Shown: positions 45,068 through 54,632 of the stretch, one piece after another
How positions within the stretch are numbered: the first letter of the stretch is position 1
How the letters are laid out: every line of letters begins with the position of its first letter
DNA from: Gluconobacter cerinus
GTDB lineage: Bacteria > Pseudomonadota > Alphaproteobacteria > Acetobacterales > Acetobacteraceae
Direction of reading: 5' to 3'
NCBI RefSeq assembly: GCF_002723935.1
Contig: NZ_BEWM01000001.1
Coordinates: forward strand, 248,001-312,000
Length of the DNA: 64,000 bases
Position numbers and translations under genes: made by a program
Notes under the pieces: generated by a model
Seen by the model: only the letters and a program-made list of their open reading frames with translations
Told to the model about the DNA's origin: nothing
Databases searched by the model: none

Positions 45068-46528
45068 ATGAACAAAGATTACGTTATCTGGATCGACGTC
45101 GAAGACATCTTTCAGTACTTCGAAAACAATGCGCGTCCTAGCGGAATTCAGCGCGTTGTCTTTGAAATACTGCATGTCATCCGGCAGCAGGCTGCCCAAA
45201 AGCCAGGTATCGGTCGCATAGTTCTGACCCGGCGCGGCAAAGAGGAAGCCTGCCTTCTCTCGTCAGTTACTTTTGAGGAACTGGAAGCGCTTTTCTCCGT
45301 CCGTTCGGAAGAAAAAATCACGCCGCCCCGGACGACAGTCGCAAAAAAAACGCGACAGAACGCCCGCTCGCTCATGCGCAGCTTCCGTCATACCGTTATC
45401 CGACGCCTGGAAAGTCTGCCGCCGGAACTTGCCCGCCCACTCCTCAACATCGCTGTTAATCAGTTGCGCGCATTACAGCTCCTGAAACGTTACGCGCGTT
45501 CAAAGCTTCATCGCCAGGCATCAACTGCTGTACAGCCCGCTCCCGTGGCTCAGCCCTCCCCCGCCTATGTCGCAGCACACCCAGAGGCATCACCGAGCCC
45601 AGGGGATATTTTTCTGATCCTTGGTGCGGCATGGTCCGAGCCAGATTTTGGGGAGCGCCTGGCGCGCCTACGCAAGGCTTTTGGCGTCAAACCCGTTCTC
45701 CTTGTTTACGACCTCATTCCCGCTGTCAGGCCCGAATGGTGTGCCCTTTCGCTCATTTGCGATTTCCGTCACTGGCTGGACACGACGCTCCCGCAGTGTG
45801 GCCGCCTGTTAGCCATCAGTCATTCCACGGCTAGCAGCGTTGAAGAGTATGCCCGTAAACAGCGCCTGACATTACAGGGGCCGGTTCAGACCATTCCAAT
45901 TGGCAGTGGCTTTGGCCCTCCTCGACACGCTGAGGGCGAAAGACCCCTGGGTCTTCCCGCGAAGGACAGTTACGTCCTTTTTGTCTCTACACTCGAGGCA
46001 CGCAAAAACCACCTGCTCGCGTTTCGGATCTGGCGGCGTATGGTCATTGACCTTCCAAGAGATCAGGTACCAACGCTCGTTTTTGCAGGGCGCGTGGGTT
46101 GGCTGGTTTCTGACCTCATGCAGCAGCTTGAAAACACGGAATGGCTGCGCGGAAAAATTCGCCTTCTGCGCGATCCAAGTGACGATGAACTAGCCCATCT
46201 TTATGACGGCTGCATGTTCACTCTTTTTCCGTCGCTTTACGAAGGCTGGGGACTACCAGTGACCGAAAGTCTCGTGAATGGTCGTCCCTGTGTGGCATCC
46301 AATTCAACCTCCATTCCCGAAGCTGGTGGCCCGCTGACGCGCTACTTTGACCCTGAAGACTTCGACGACGCCTATCGTGTTGTGCGCGGAACAATCGAAG
46401 ACCGAGCTGGTTTGAAGGCCTGGCAGGAGCAGGTCCGTACCCAGTTCAAGCCTGTGCCATGGGAAGACAGCGCAGATGCAGTGTTGGATGCATGCCACGC
46501 TGCTTATCAGAGCGGAGGCCTGTCATGA
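45068..46528 (+). CDS. Family 4-type glycosyltransferase (paralogue 1)
   Basis: A 486-residue GT-B glycosyltransferase. The last 260 residues have the GT4 signature SLYEGWGLPVTE (Glu392, Glu400, E-x7-E), SISTLEARKNH-like donor loop (FVSTLEARKNHLL), VFAGRVGWLVSDL and TSIPEAGGPL. The N-terminus has IWIDVEDIFQYF...RPSGIQRVVFEI, repeated almost exactly in the next gene, while residues about 50-170 (Arg-rich, then Pro/Ala-rich) differ. It probably adds a sugar, perhaps D-rhamnose given gmd/rmd upstream, to a surface polysaccharide. Confidence 0.85.
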   Translation: MNKDYVIWIDVEDIFQYFENNARPSGIQRVVFEILHVIRQQAAQKPGIGRIVLTRRGKEEACLLSSVTFEELEALFSVRSEEKITPPRTTVAKKTRQNARSLMRSFRHTVIRRLESLPPELARPLLNIAVNQLRALQLLKRYARSKLHRQASTAVQPAPVAQPSPAYVAAHPEASPSPGDIFLILGAAWSEPDFGERLARLRKAFGVKPVLLVYDLIPAVRPEWCALSLICDFRHWLDTTLPQCGRLLAISHSTASSVEEYARKQRLTLQGPVQTIPIGSGFGPPRHAEGERPLGLPAKDSYVLFVSTLEARKNHLLAFRIWRRMVIDLPRDQVPTLVFAGRVGWLVSDLMQQLENTEWLRGKIRLLRDPSDDELAHLYDGCMFTLFPSLYEGWGLPVTESLVNGRPCVASNSTSIPEAGGPLTRYFDPEDFDDAYRVVRGTIEDRAGLKAWQEQVRTQFKPVPWEDSADAVLDACHAAYQSGGLS

Positions 46529-47898
46529 CACTTTGGGTAGATATAGACGACCTGCTGTTCCATCTCCTGCATCATAGTCGACCGAGCGGAATTCAGCGTG
46601 TCGTTTTCGAGATTTGTGCTGCTTTGCGTGAGCTTCGCGGCCATGAAATCCAGTTCGTCCGCCGTGGGGCAGACTCTGCGGACCCCCGTGGCTTCCGAAC
46701 AGTAGATTGGTCTTCCATTGAGGCCCTGTTTCGGCAAATCATGGAAGGTCATAGTGCCCAAAACGGGTCTTCTCGATCAGCCGGATCGTTCCCCGTTACC
46801 CCACCGATTGAAAAAGTGGCCTCGCAGGACGTCCTTTCCACGTTCCTGCAAGCAGAAAGCTGGGCGCTTAAAGAGCTTGTCACTGTCCCTCGCGCCCTCG
46901 GACATTTTGCCCTGGATCTCGGCCGGGCAAAAATGCAGGAGCGCCAGCAGGAAAAGCCATCAGCTCAATACGACGAGGGCACCAAGCTGGCGGATGCTGC
47001 CCAACCGGGCGACGTTTTCCTGACTCTCGGCGCACCCTGGCATCATGCCAACTATGTTCAGAGCATTCGATGGATGCGCGACGAGTTGCGCATGTCGTTT
47101 GGAATGCTCATGCATGATCTTGTTCCCGTTCGTCATCCCGAATGGTGCGATCGTGGCATCATCATCACGTTCAAAGCCTGGCACAGCGCGATCCTTCCTT
47201 TGGCTGATATGATTTTTGCCAACAGTGACGCAACCGCACGGGACGTTCAGTCTTACCTAGCCGAGCAGGATGTGGGCACTCATGTCACTGTCCAGACCGT
47301 TCCACTTGGTACAGGCTTTGGCCTTGCCGACGCCCCTATGGCACCTGAGCCGATTGTACAGGAACCATACGTTCTTTTCGTTTCCACCATTGAAGCACGC
47401 AAAAACCATGCCCTTCTTTTCCGGGTCTGGCGGAGAATGCTCGAGGAAATGTCGGCAGAAAACGTTCCCACGCTCGTTTTTGCGGGGCGCGAGGGGTGGC
47501 TGGTTTCCGACCTCATGCAGCAACTCGAAAACGCTGAATGGCTGGATGGAAAGATCCGCTTCATCCAGAACCCGACAGACGCCGAACTGCGACGCCTGTA
47601 CGCTGATTGCAGTTTCACGATTTTCCCCTCCTTCTTTGAAGGCTGGGGCCTGCCTGTGACGGAAAGCCTGTCCATGGGGCGCCCTTGTCTGGCATCAGGA
47701 ACCACATCCATTCCGGAAGCCGGGGGCCAGCTGAGCCGCTATTTCAACCCGGACAATATCAATGAAGCCTACACGCTCATTCGCAAGACCATTGAAGATA
47801 CTGAGGGCCTGAAAGCCTGGACGGAACAGGTGCGCTCAGAATTTAAGCCAGTCCCGTGGACTGAAAGCGCCAAAGCCATTCTCAAGTTCATAAGCTGA
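46525..47898 (+). CDS. Family 4-type glycosyltransferase (paralogue 2)
   Basis: A 457-residue close relative of the preceding gene. It shares the opening LWVDIDDLLFHLLHHSRPSG then IQRVVFEI, the donor loop FVSTIEARKNHALLFRVWRRM, VFAGREGWLVSDLMQQLENAEWL and the E-x7-E motif FEGWGLPVTE (Glu372, Glu380). The middle region (about 45-150) is unrelated in sequence. CGGAGG precedes the ATG, which overlaps the previous stop by ATGA. A tandem duplication followed by divergence is likely, with the variable middle perhaps tuning acceptor choice. A strong terminator follows. Confidence 0.86.
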   Translation: MTLWVDIDDLLFHLLHHSRPSGIQRVVFEICAALRELRGHEIQFVRRGADSADPRGFRTVDWSSIEALFRQIMEGHSAQNGSSRSAGSFPVTPPIEKVASQDVLSTFLQAESWALKELVTVPRALGHFALDLGRAKMQERQQEKPSAQYDEGTKLADAAQPGDVFLTLGAPWHHANYVQSIRWMRDELRMSFGMLMHDLVPVRHPEWCDRGIIITFKAWHSAILPLADMIFANSDATARDVQSYLAEQDVGTHVTVQTVPLGTGFGLADAPMAPEPIVQEPYVLFVSTIEARKNHALLFRVWRRMLEEMSAENVPTLVFAGREGWLVSDLMQQLENAEWLDGKIRFIQNPTDAELRRLYADCSFTIFPSFFEGWGLPVTESLSMGRPCLASGTTSIPEAGGQLSRYFNPDNINEAYTLIRKTIEDTEGLKAWTEQVRSEFKPVPWTESAKAILKFIS

Positions 47899-47931
47899 GA
47901 ATTTCTTCAGTCATTAGCTTGGCCTGAACTT

Positions 47932-47969
47932 AAAAAGGGGCGTCTTCCGCATAGAGGACGCCCCTTTTT
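47932..47969. terminator. Strong bidirectional terminator
   Basis: GGGGCGTC and GACGCCCC pair perfectly around a 12-base loop, with AAAAA before and TTTTTA after. It serves the glycosyltransferase pair on the plus strand and the ABC1 kinase gene on the minus strand, whose stop is at 47972. Confidence 0.93.
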
Positions 47970-47971
47970 AA

Positions 47972-49333
47972 TTAGAGGGATGACAGCGCAGGAGGTACTT
48001 TGGCCTTCGCCAAAACTTCTTTCTGACGTGCTGCCAGAACATTCACGTCGAAACCGTCAATCAGCTCCTGAAACATCTGATGCCAGTTCAGACGCGCGCC
48101 CAGACGGAGGAACGCACTTCCCAGGCCAATTGCCGAACGATCCATCAGAACAAACTCACGGGGGAGCTTCACTCCTCCCGTTCGTTTTAGCCCGTCATAG
48201 ACCCTTTCCAGAACCTGCTTGGCTTCAGCTGGATCGTTGCTCTCCTGCATAGAGCAGACACGATCTGTCATAAGCGGCCGATAGAAGAAACGAGCCCACT
48301 CGTTCAGAACCTCAGCGGTCTCCCGCGACAGACCTTCGAAGCCCCACTTGCTATAGGCGTGGAAAGCTCTGTCTTCATCGTTATCCCGAAGCGCGGCAAA
48401 CAGATCCACCACGCCTTCAACAAAGCGGGGAGAGAAGATGCGAACAGCGCCGAAATCCAGCAGGTTCAGACCGTAATCATCGCGCACGGTGAAATTGCCC
48501 ATATGCGGGTCACCGTGAATGACACCGTAGCGATAAACCGGTGTGTACCAGGCGCGAAACAACGCCCGCGCCATATCGTCCCGCTGTTCCTGCGTCGCCT
48601 CAGACGCCAAAACCGCCTTCATGCCGCGACCAGACACCCAGTCCATCGTCAGAAGACGCCCGGTGGACAGTTCCTCAACGGGTGCCGGAACGGTCACAGT
48701 CGGAGTTTCAGACAACATGTCCCGATACAGGCGCAGATGGCTGGCTTCCCGACGATAATCCAGCTCTTCCCGAAGCCGGTCAGACAGTTCGGTGTAAACC
48801 TCGTCCTGACGGATCGTTGTCTCAAACCGCTTATATACGCCAAGAGCCGCACGGAACTGCCGCAGATCGGAATCCACCGCGCCCTGCATGTCCGGATACT
48901 GGAGTTTGCAGGCCACTTCACGTCCATCAACCAGACGGGCCCGATGCACCTGCCCCAGAGACGCCGCCGCAACGGCTTCGTGACTGAAGGAGCGGAAGTT
49001 CTTTTCCCAGCCAGCACCCAGTTCCGCCGTCATCCGACGACGCACGAAGTTCCAGCCCATCGGGGGGGCATTGGCCTGAAGATGAGCCAGTTCTTCCGCA
49101 TATTCGTCCGGCAGAGCGCCGGGAATGGTGGACAGAAGCTGAGCGGCCTTCATGAGCGGCCCCTTCAGATTGCCCAGCGAAGACTTCAGGCCTTCAGCGT
49201 GGACACCCTTGTCCGTCTTGATGCCAAGACGGTTTCCAGCCAGGCGCGCAGCGATGCCGCCGACTGCACCAGATGTCCGAGCCATCCGGCGAAGTTCGCC
49301 CATCAAACCGGTATTATCGAGATCGCGCGCCAT
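47972..49333 (-). CDS. ABC1/UbiB-family atypical kinase
   Basis: A 453-residue ADCK/UbiB-like protein, a family linked to ubiquinone synthesis and lipid homeostasis. The ABC1 signature is complete: the KxGQ-type region reads KGPLMKAAQLLS, followed by LQANAPPM, an ASLGQVHRA nucleotide loop, ACKLQYPDM, YGVIHGDPHMGNF (catalytic Asp) and LLDFGAVR. There is no C-terminal membrane pair typical of UbiB, so it is closer to ADCK3/YdiU-unrelated cytosolic relatives. I start at ATG 49333, just after the pepF stop (about 7 bases), GAGGGC being close upstream. Confidence 0.88.
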   Translation of the reverse strand: MARDLDNTGLMGELRRMARTSGAVGGIAARLAGNRLGIKTDKGVHAEGLKSSLGNLKGPLMKAAQLLSTIPGALPDEYAEELAHLQANAPPMGWNFVRRRMTAELGAGWEKNFRSFSHEAVAAASLGQVHRARLVDGREVACKLQYPDMQGAVDSDLRQFRAALGVYKRFETTIRQDEVYTELSDRLREELDYRREASHLRLYRDMLSETPTVTVPAPVEELSTGRLLTMDWVSGRGMKAVLASEATQEQRDDMARALFRAWYTPVYRYGVIHGDPHMGNFTVRDDYGLNLLDFGAVRIFSPRFVEGVVDLFAALRDNDEDRAFHAYSKWGFEGLSRETAEVLNEWARFFYRPLMTDRVCSMQESNDPAEAKQVLERVYDGLKRTGGVKLPREFVLMDRSAIGLGSAFLRLGARLNWHQMFQELIDGFDVNVLAARQKEVLAKAKVPPALSSL

Positions 49334-49340
49334 GGTGCCC

Positions 49341-51158
49341 TCAGCCCTCCTGCTCGAGCTGATCAATCAGACCCGAGATTACATCCAGTCCTTTACGCCA
49401 GAAACCCGGATCCGTCGCATCAAGACCGAACGGCGCCAGCAATTCCTTGTGGCGAAGTGTCCCGCCAGCTTCGAGCATGGTACGGTATTTGTCAGCAAAA
49501 CCGTCAGGCTGATCCTGATAGACGCCATACAGCGCATTCACCAGGCAGTCTCCGAACGCATAGGCGTACACATAGAACGGTGAATGCACGAAGTGCGGGA
49601 TGTAGGACCAATAGGCGTCATAATCCGGCGTGAAGTGGAACGCCGGACCAAGGCTTCGTTCCTGTACGTCGCGCCAAATGGAGCCAAGCTGCTCTGCTGA
49701 CAGCTCACCCTTGGCCCGCTCATCATGCACACGAACCTCAAACTGATAGAACGCGATCTGGCGGACTACCGTGTTCAGCATGTCCTCCACTTTCGCTGCC
49801 AGAAGATGACGGCGACGCTTCGGATCGGTTTCCCGATCGAGCAGAGACTGGAAGGTCAACATCTCACCGAAGACGGACGCTGTTTCAGCCAGAGTTAGAG
49901 GCGTCGCGGAGTTCAGATAACCCTGCTTCTGGCCCGCGAGGATCTGATGCACCCCATGCCCAAGCTCATGAGCCAGCGTCATCACATCGCGAGCGCGACC
50001 ATGATAGTTCATCAGGATATAGGGATGGACGGACGGTACGGTCGGATGGGCAAAAGCTCCCGAAGATTTGCCCGGCGCGGCTTCCGCATCAATCCACGGA
50101 TGCGTCAAAAAGCGGTCCACCAAAGTCCCAAGCGCCGGATCGAAACCCGTATAGGCGTTCAGAACAATCTCCTTGCCAGTCTCCCAAGGAATCACTGTGT
50201 CCGCCACGCCGGGGAGAGGCGCATTCCGGTCCCAGTGCTCCAGCTTGTCCAGACCGAGCCACTTGGCCTTCATCGCGTAATAACGATGGGACAGACGCGG
50301 ATAAGCCTCGTCCACTGCGCTGACCAGCGCGTCCACAACTTCGTCCTCGACCATGTTGCCACGGTTCCGGCTGCTGGACGGGCGCGGATAGCCTCTGAGC
50401 TTATCCCCGATCGCCTTGTCCTTGGCGAGTGTGTTGGTAATCATCGTGAGCAGGCGGGAATTGTCTGCCAGTACAGCGCTGATCTGCTCTGCGGCTGCGG
50501 CACGCCTGTCACGTTCAGCGCTCGTCAGAGTGTTGAACGCCGCACCGAGGGGCCTTGTTTCCCCATCAAGCGTGACGGTCAGGCTGGCCATGGTTTCATC
50601 GAACAGCCGGTTCCAGGCACTCCGTCCCGTTACGGACTTGTCCATCAGAACCTGCTCAACCTCATCCGAGAGCTGATAAGGACGGAAAACGCGCAGATCC
50701 CGCAGGAACGGCTGCCATTTGGTCATTTCTGGCGCAACTGACACGTTGTCCAGAACGTCGTCATCCAGACGGTTCAGTTCCAGCGAGAAAAAGAGCAGAT
50801 CAGCAGAAATATCTGTGACACGCTCCTGAATGCCCTGTGTGAAACGGCCCCAGACCGGATCTGTCGTATGAGCGGCAAAACCTAGCTGGGCAAAGGAACC
50901 GATGCGTCCCAGCCCTTCCTCGATCCGCTCATATTCTGCGAATGCCTTCGCCAAAGCAGCACCATCGGCCTGACCGAGCTTCCCTTTCCAGGTTTCGCTG
51001 AAAGCCCTGGCGGATGATGTCAGAGTCGCGAAATCCTGTTCGATCGCCGGATCGTCCAACGACGCGTACAGATCGGACAGGTCCCAGCGCGGCGGAACAC
51101 CGTTCTCGGCCGAGGGGGCAGACGGGCCAGTGGCCGCTGAGAGATTTTGACTGTTCAT
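49341..51158 (-). CDS. Oligoendopeptidase F family (M3) zinc peptidase
   Basis: Cytosolic M3B metallopeptidase degrading short peptides. The 605-residue protein has the zinc motif HELGH (His397, Glu398, His401) within ALA...LAHELGHGVHQ, and ETASVFGEML about 25 residues later provides the third ligand. The N-terminal helical part has VPPRWDLSDLYAS, normal for PepF. Length matches the family. It is followed 7 bases later by the ABC1 gene. Confidence 0.94.
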   Translation of the reverse strand: MNSQNLSAATGPSAPSAENGVPPRWDLSDLYASLDDPAIEQDFATLTSSARAFSETWKGKLGQADGAALAKAFAEYERIEEGLGRIGSFAQLGFAAHTTDPVWGRFTQGIQERVTDISADLLFFSLELNRLDDDVLDNVSVAPEMTKWQPFLRDLRVFRPYQLSDEVEQVLMDKSVTGRSAWNRLFDETMASLTVTLDGETRPLGAAFNTLTSAERDRRAAAAEQISAVLADNSRLLTMITNTLAKDKAIGDKLRGYPRPSSSRNRGNMVEDEVVDALVSAVDEAYPRLSHRYYAMKAKWLGLDKLEHWDRNAPLPGVADTVIPWETGKEIVLNAYTGFDPALGTLVDRFLTHPWIDAEAAPGKSSGAFAHPTVPSVHPYILMNYHGRARDVMTLAHELGHGVHQILAGQKQGYLNSATPLTLAETASVFGEMLTFQSLLDRETDPKRRRHLLAAKVEDMLNTVVRQIAFYQFEVRVHDERAKGELSAEQLGSIWRDVQERSLGPAFHFTPDYDAYWSYIPHFVHSPFYVYAYAFGDCLVNALYGVYQDQPDGFADKYRTMLEAGGTLRHKELLAPFGLDATDPGFWRKGLDVISGLIDQLEQEG

Positions 51159-51248
51159 AATTTGAATTTAGACGTCCCTGCCGCCGGGTCAAACGGGAGG
51201 TTGATGACAAATCGGTAGGAAATGCACTGACCCCATTCAGAGCAGTAT

Positions 51249-51743
51249 TTAATGGGCCGACTGAACAGCAATCCTCAGATCTTCAATCGTGTTTTGACTG
51301 AAAACCTGAATCCCGTTCTGGCGGAGCAGCGCAGCCGTTACACCTGTTCCGGCATGTTTCTGCCCGCTGAAACTGCCGTCATAAATCATCTGACTTCCAC
51401 AGGACGGGCTGCCTTCCATGAGTAACGCAAACCGACATCCCTGCGCCTGCGCGACGTTCAGGGCAATCCGCGCTCCCGCTATAAACTCATCCGTCACATC
51501 TGCACCGGACGTGTCGGTCACACGCGCCTCGCCCAGAAGAACATCTTTGCCATCCTGCCGTGCCCCGATTTCCGCCGGGGGGCGTGGAACGGGCATCCCA
51601 CCTGCAAGTTCAGGACAGATCACAACCAGACGCCCCTCTTCCTGCCATTGCTGAATCAGCGGGTGCAGAAGGGTTTTTGCCTTGCCATCATATCGGACTG
51701 GCTGACCCAGCAGACAGGCACTGACCAGAATTCGGTTCTTCAC
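51249..51743 (-). CDS. DUF523 protein
   Basis: A 164-residue small cytosolic protein of the DUF523 family, function unknown. Features are ILVSACLLGQPVRYDG at the N-terminus with a conserved cysteine, VVICPELAGGMPVPRPPAEI, and LLMEGSPSCGSQMIYDGSF, which holds two further cysteine/glycine motifs that may bind metal. The GTG at 51743 gives the usual start; a TTG three codons earlier is possible. Single gene between PepF and an M16 protease, all on the minus strand. Confidence 0.86.
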   Translation of the reverse strand: MKNRILVSACLLGQPVRYDGKAKTLLHPLIQQWQEEGRLVVICPELAGGMPVPRPPAEIGARQDGKDVLLGEARVTDTSGADVTDEFIAGARIALNVAQAQGCRFALLMEGSPSCGSQMIYDGSFSGQKHAGTGVTAALLRQNGIQVFSQNTIEDLRIAVQSAH

Positions 51744-51831
51744 AAGCGGCAATATCCTGCTTTCGGAGCATCTGAGAATTCTGTTCTGATACCCTCATCT
51801 GCCCGAAAACAGAACGACTTCTGGTGCTGTT

Positions 51832-54501
51832 TCAGTTCAGACCCTCCGGCATCGGCCCCAATATGAACGTCGCAAACCCATTTGGACGAATATAGCTTTT
51901 GAATGCCGCCTGAACGCTTTCAGGTGTCGCAGCCTGATAGGCTTTGGCGGCATCGTTCAAATGCTCCCAGCCAAGTCCACGCAGTATCATATCTGCATCA
52001 AGGCCGCTTGGTGCCGTCATAGTCGCATTTGAGAGAATCATATCGCGGATCAAATGAGCTTTGGCCCTGTTCAGTTCCTCAACAGGCACCGGCTTTGCCG
52101 ACATGATCTGCAATTCCTGCACAACATGCTGCCGTGCGGCTTTCACAGAACCCGGATCAGCGCCAAACAAAACACCGTAAATCCCGAAGTTTTTCTGGGC
52201 AGAAACCTGCGAGCTTACCGTATAGACATATCCCGTCCTGACCCGAAGATCCTGATACAGGCGGCTGTCAAATCCTTTCGTCAACATGGTATCGGCCAGC
52301 CCTACTTCAAAACGCCGGGGATCGGTCCATTCGTGCGCATTGGTCTGAATCATGGCCACCATATCCTGTGATCGAACAGGGTCAGGGACAGACTGAACCG
52401 CTGGAACCGGATTGAACGGGATGGCAGGCAAATCCACCTCCGGCTTTGGTCCGGACGCTTTCCATTCCCCAAAGGCCGCCGTGATTTTCTTGCGCGCCTC
52501 TTCAACAGAAATATCGCCAACAACTTCTATCGTCGTCATGTCCGGTCGATAAACGGACTGGTAATAGGAGAGCACGTCTTCGCGCATCAGAGCCGAAAGA
52601 CTCTTCACACTCTGCACACGAAGTGCAGGAAAACCGGCTGGCATCATGGTCTTCATAATGCTTCGATGAAGACGATAACCAGGCGTTTGCTCAACACCCG
52701 CCTGCATACGGATCATGTTCTGGCGCACAAGATCAAAGGCATATTGCGGGAACGCAGGGTGCAGTTCGAGGTCTGCAAAAATAGACAGAGCCGCATCGAA
52801 ATCCTGCGTCCGGCCGCTGACGGAGAAATTCGTACCACCATGTGCATTGGCAGCCAGATCATCCAGACTTTTTTCCAGCGTCGCCCGATCCCGAGTGACT
52901 GACCCAAACGAAAACAACTGACCTGTCAGAGAGCCGACACCCTCTTTGCCCGCTGGAACCTGAATGTCTGGATTGGACTTTATACGCCCGAACAGAAAGA
53001 CCGTTGGGCTGACATGCTTGGTTCGCACCACTACACGCAGACCGTTTGGAAGCGTGAAATCCCCATCCGGCGCTGCGTAAACTGGAGGTGCGGGGACGTT
53101 ATTAATAGGCTTGGCCCAATCTGGAAGCTGCCCTGTCGCGCCGCCCTGACCGCCAAAGGATTCTGCGCCACCAAAGCCTTTCCCGGCAGGCGGTGTAGCG
53201 TGATCTGATGCCAACATCGTCACCGCGACAGCACGCTCCGGGTCCAGCAGCTTCCGGGCCAGAGCATTGACGTCCTCTACTGTTACTTTCGCAAAGCGAT
53301 CAAAAGATGCATCAGGACTGTCAATATTTTCCGCCGTTACAGCGCCAGACCAGAGACTGCCCAGTCCGGCAATGGAATTTTTCTCGAAGTCTTTCGATGC
53401 CAGCCACCGCTTCTTCATACCCTCGACAACATCCGCGGACACACCTTTGACCCGGATATCGGCAAGTGTCGCCTTGAGAAGGGCCATGGCGGCTTTCGGG
53501 TCCCCTCCTCTGGGGATGGTGAGAGACGCCTGAACAGTTCCCGTATGAATGCCCCGTTCGACGTCAAGTCCGGCTGCCAGCGCCTTATGCTGCAGAACCA
53601 GCGGATACAAAGGACCACGGTGGCTCGACAAAACGGCGTCTAAAATAGCGGCTGCGGGAGCATCGCTATCGCGAAGAGAGGGCCCTCTCCACAACAGAGC
53701 AACGATATCAACCGGATAATTCGATTGCGCGCTAACCGACTGGGCAACAACTGGCGCACCGGGAAGCCGGGGGCGCTCTGGCAGCGGTCGGGACGGAATG
53801 GAACCGAAGATCTGCTCAACGTGCTTCAGGGTTACAGCCGGATCAACACCGCCAACAATAACCAGAACTGCATTATTGGGCGCATACCATGTCTCATAGA
53901 AGTCCCGCAGGAGTTTGACATCGGTGGCCTCAAAAGAAGCACGCGTTCCAAGGGGTGAATGATCGTATGCACTGTTTTCAAACAGAATGGGTCTTAACTG
54001 TTCTCTGACTTTGAAGCCCGGATTTGAAAGATCCATCGAAACTTCCTGCTCGATGGCACCCCGTTCCTTTGCCCAAAGCCCAGCATCAAGCGAAAGATGC
54101 TGCATCCGATCCGCTTCCATATGCAGGACGACATCCAGATCCTGCGCCGGAATCAGACAGTGATAGCGGGTCAGGTCCGTCTGCGTGAAAGCATCGAACT
54201 GCCCCCCTAGCGTCCCCATCACTGTTGAAAGCTGGTCTCCACTAAGAGACGACGTTCCACGGAACATCATGTGCTCAAGCGCATGGGCTGTACCCGGAAA
54301 GCCTTTCGGAGCCTCAGCAGACCCCACCATATAGGTCAGTTGCACGCTGACGGCAGGGGCGATCGGATTGCGGACCACAACGACCCGCAAACCATTCGGC
54401 AAAGTTTCGCGCCCAATGTCTGCACCATAAGCCGTTGAGCAGGCCAGACCCGTGAGCAGGGAAATCGCTAGAAATGTCTTTTGAAAAATATGCATCGACA
54501 T
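51832..54501 (-). CDS. Secreted double-domain M16 zinc protease
   Basis: An 889-residue periplasmic protease with a signal peptide (residues 1-27, cleavage likely after AYG). The first M16 domain has the active zinc motif HALEH (His73, Glu76, His77). The second half (from about residue 490) repeats the fold, starting with a similar LPNGLRVVV phrase, but has no HxxEH, so it is a structural partner, as in pitrilysin-type proteases of insulinase family. It has no tight linkage to other genes. An 18-bp palindrome lies just before the start. ATG 54495 is an alternative start. Confidence 0.92.
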   Translation of the reverse strand: MSMHIFQKTFLAISLLTGLACSTAYGADIGRETLPNGLRVVVVRNPIAPAVSVQLTYMVGSAEAPKGFPGTAHALEHMMFRGTSSLSGDQLSTVMGTLGGQFDAFTQTDLTRYHCLIPAQDLDVVLHMEADRMQHLSLDAGLWAKERGAIEQEVSMDLSNPGFKVREQLRPILFENSAYDHSPLGTRASFEATDVKLLRDFYETWYAPNNAVLVIVGGVDPAVTLKHVEQIFGSIPSRPLPERPRLPGAPVVAQSVSAQSNYPVDIVALLWRGPSLRDSDAPAAAILDAVLSSHRGPLYPLVLQHKALAAGLDVERGIHTGTVQASLTIPRGGDPKAAMALLKATLADIRVKGVSADVVEGMKKRWLASKDFEKNSIAGLGSLWSGAVTAENIDSPDASFDRFAKVTVEDVNALARKLLDPERAVAVTMLASDHATPPAGKGFGGAESFGGQGGATGQLPDWAKPINNVPAPPVYAAPDGDFTLPNGLRVVVRTKHVSPTVFLFGRIKSNPDIQVPAGKEGVGSLTGQLFSFGSVTRDRATLEKSLDDLAANAHGGTNFSVSGRTQDFDAALSIFADLELHPAFPQYAFDLVRQNMIRMQAGVEQTPGYRLHRSIMKTMMPAGFPALRVQSVKSLSALMREDVLSYYQSVYRPDMTTIEVVGDISVEEARKKITAAFGEWKASGPKPEVDLPAIPFNPVPAVQSVPDPVRSQDMVAMIQTNAHEWTDPRRFEVGLADTMLTKGFDSRLYQDLRVRTGYVYTVSSQVSAQKNFGIYGVLFGADPGSVKAARQHVVQELQIMSAKPVPVEELNRAKAHLIRDMILSNATMTAPSGLDADMILRGLGWEHLNDAAKAYQAATPESVQAAFKSYIRPNGFATFILGPMPEGLN

Positions 54502-54524
54502 GACTTCATCAGTGTATCGGTCAA

Positions 54525-54542
54525 TGTAACGTAACAGTTACA
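54525..54542. promoter_or_regulatory. Palindrome upstream of the M16 protease
   Basis: TGTAAC, GTAACA, GTTACA: 6-bp perfect arms around a 6-base spacer, 24 bases before the ATG. On the minus strand it falls between TTGGGA and TACATT, a possible -35/-10 pair with a 16-base spacer, so a TetR-like repressor bound there would block transcription. Confidence 0.45.
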
Positions 54543-54592
54543 GATCCCAAGTCATGTGGATATTTTGTGACCCCATTCGGTACGGGGATGCC

Positions 54593-54622
54593 GCCCTTGT
54601 GAGACTATTGTTTCACAGGGGC
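54593..54622. other. Hairpin downstream of the acidic protein gene
   Basis: GCCCTTGTGA and TCACAGGGGC pair in 9 of 10 positions around a 10-base loop, 10 bases after the stop at 54633. There is no U-tract, so it is listed as a hairpin, not as an intrinsic terminator. Confidence 0.4.
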
Positions 54623-54632
54623 AGCAATTTAT

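Noticed and set aside
48359-49633. Plus-strand open frame of 424 codons
   Set aside because: Antisense to the ABC1 kinase and PepF, both with complete motifs; the translation is Arg/His/Pro-rich low-complexity as expected of a shadow.
54598-54617. TGTGA and TCACA arms resembling a CRP site
   Set aside because: The spacer is 10 bases and not 6, and the arms extend into a longer hairpin after a stop codon, so an RNA stem is a better reading.
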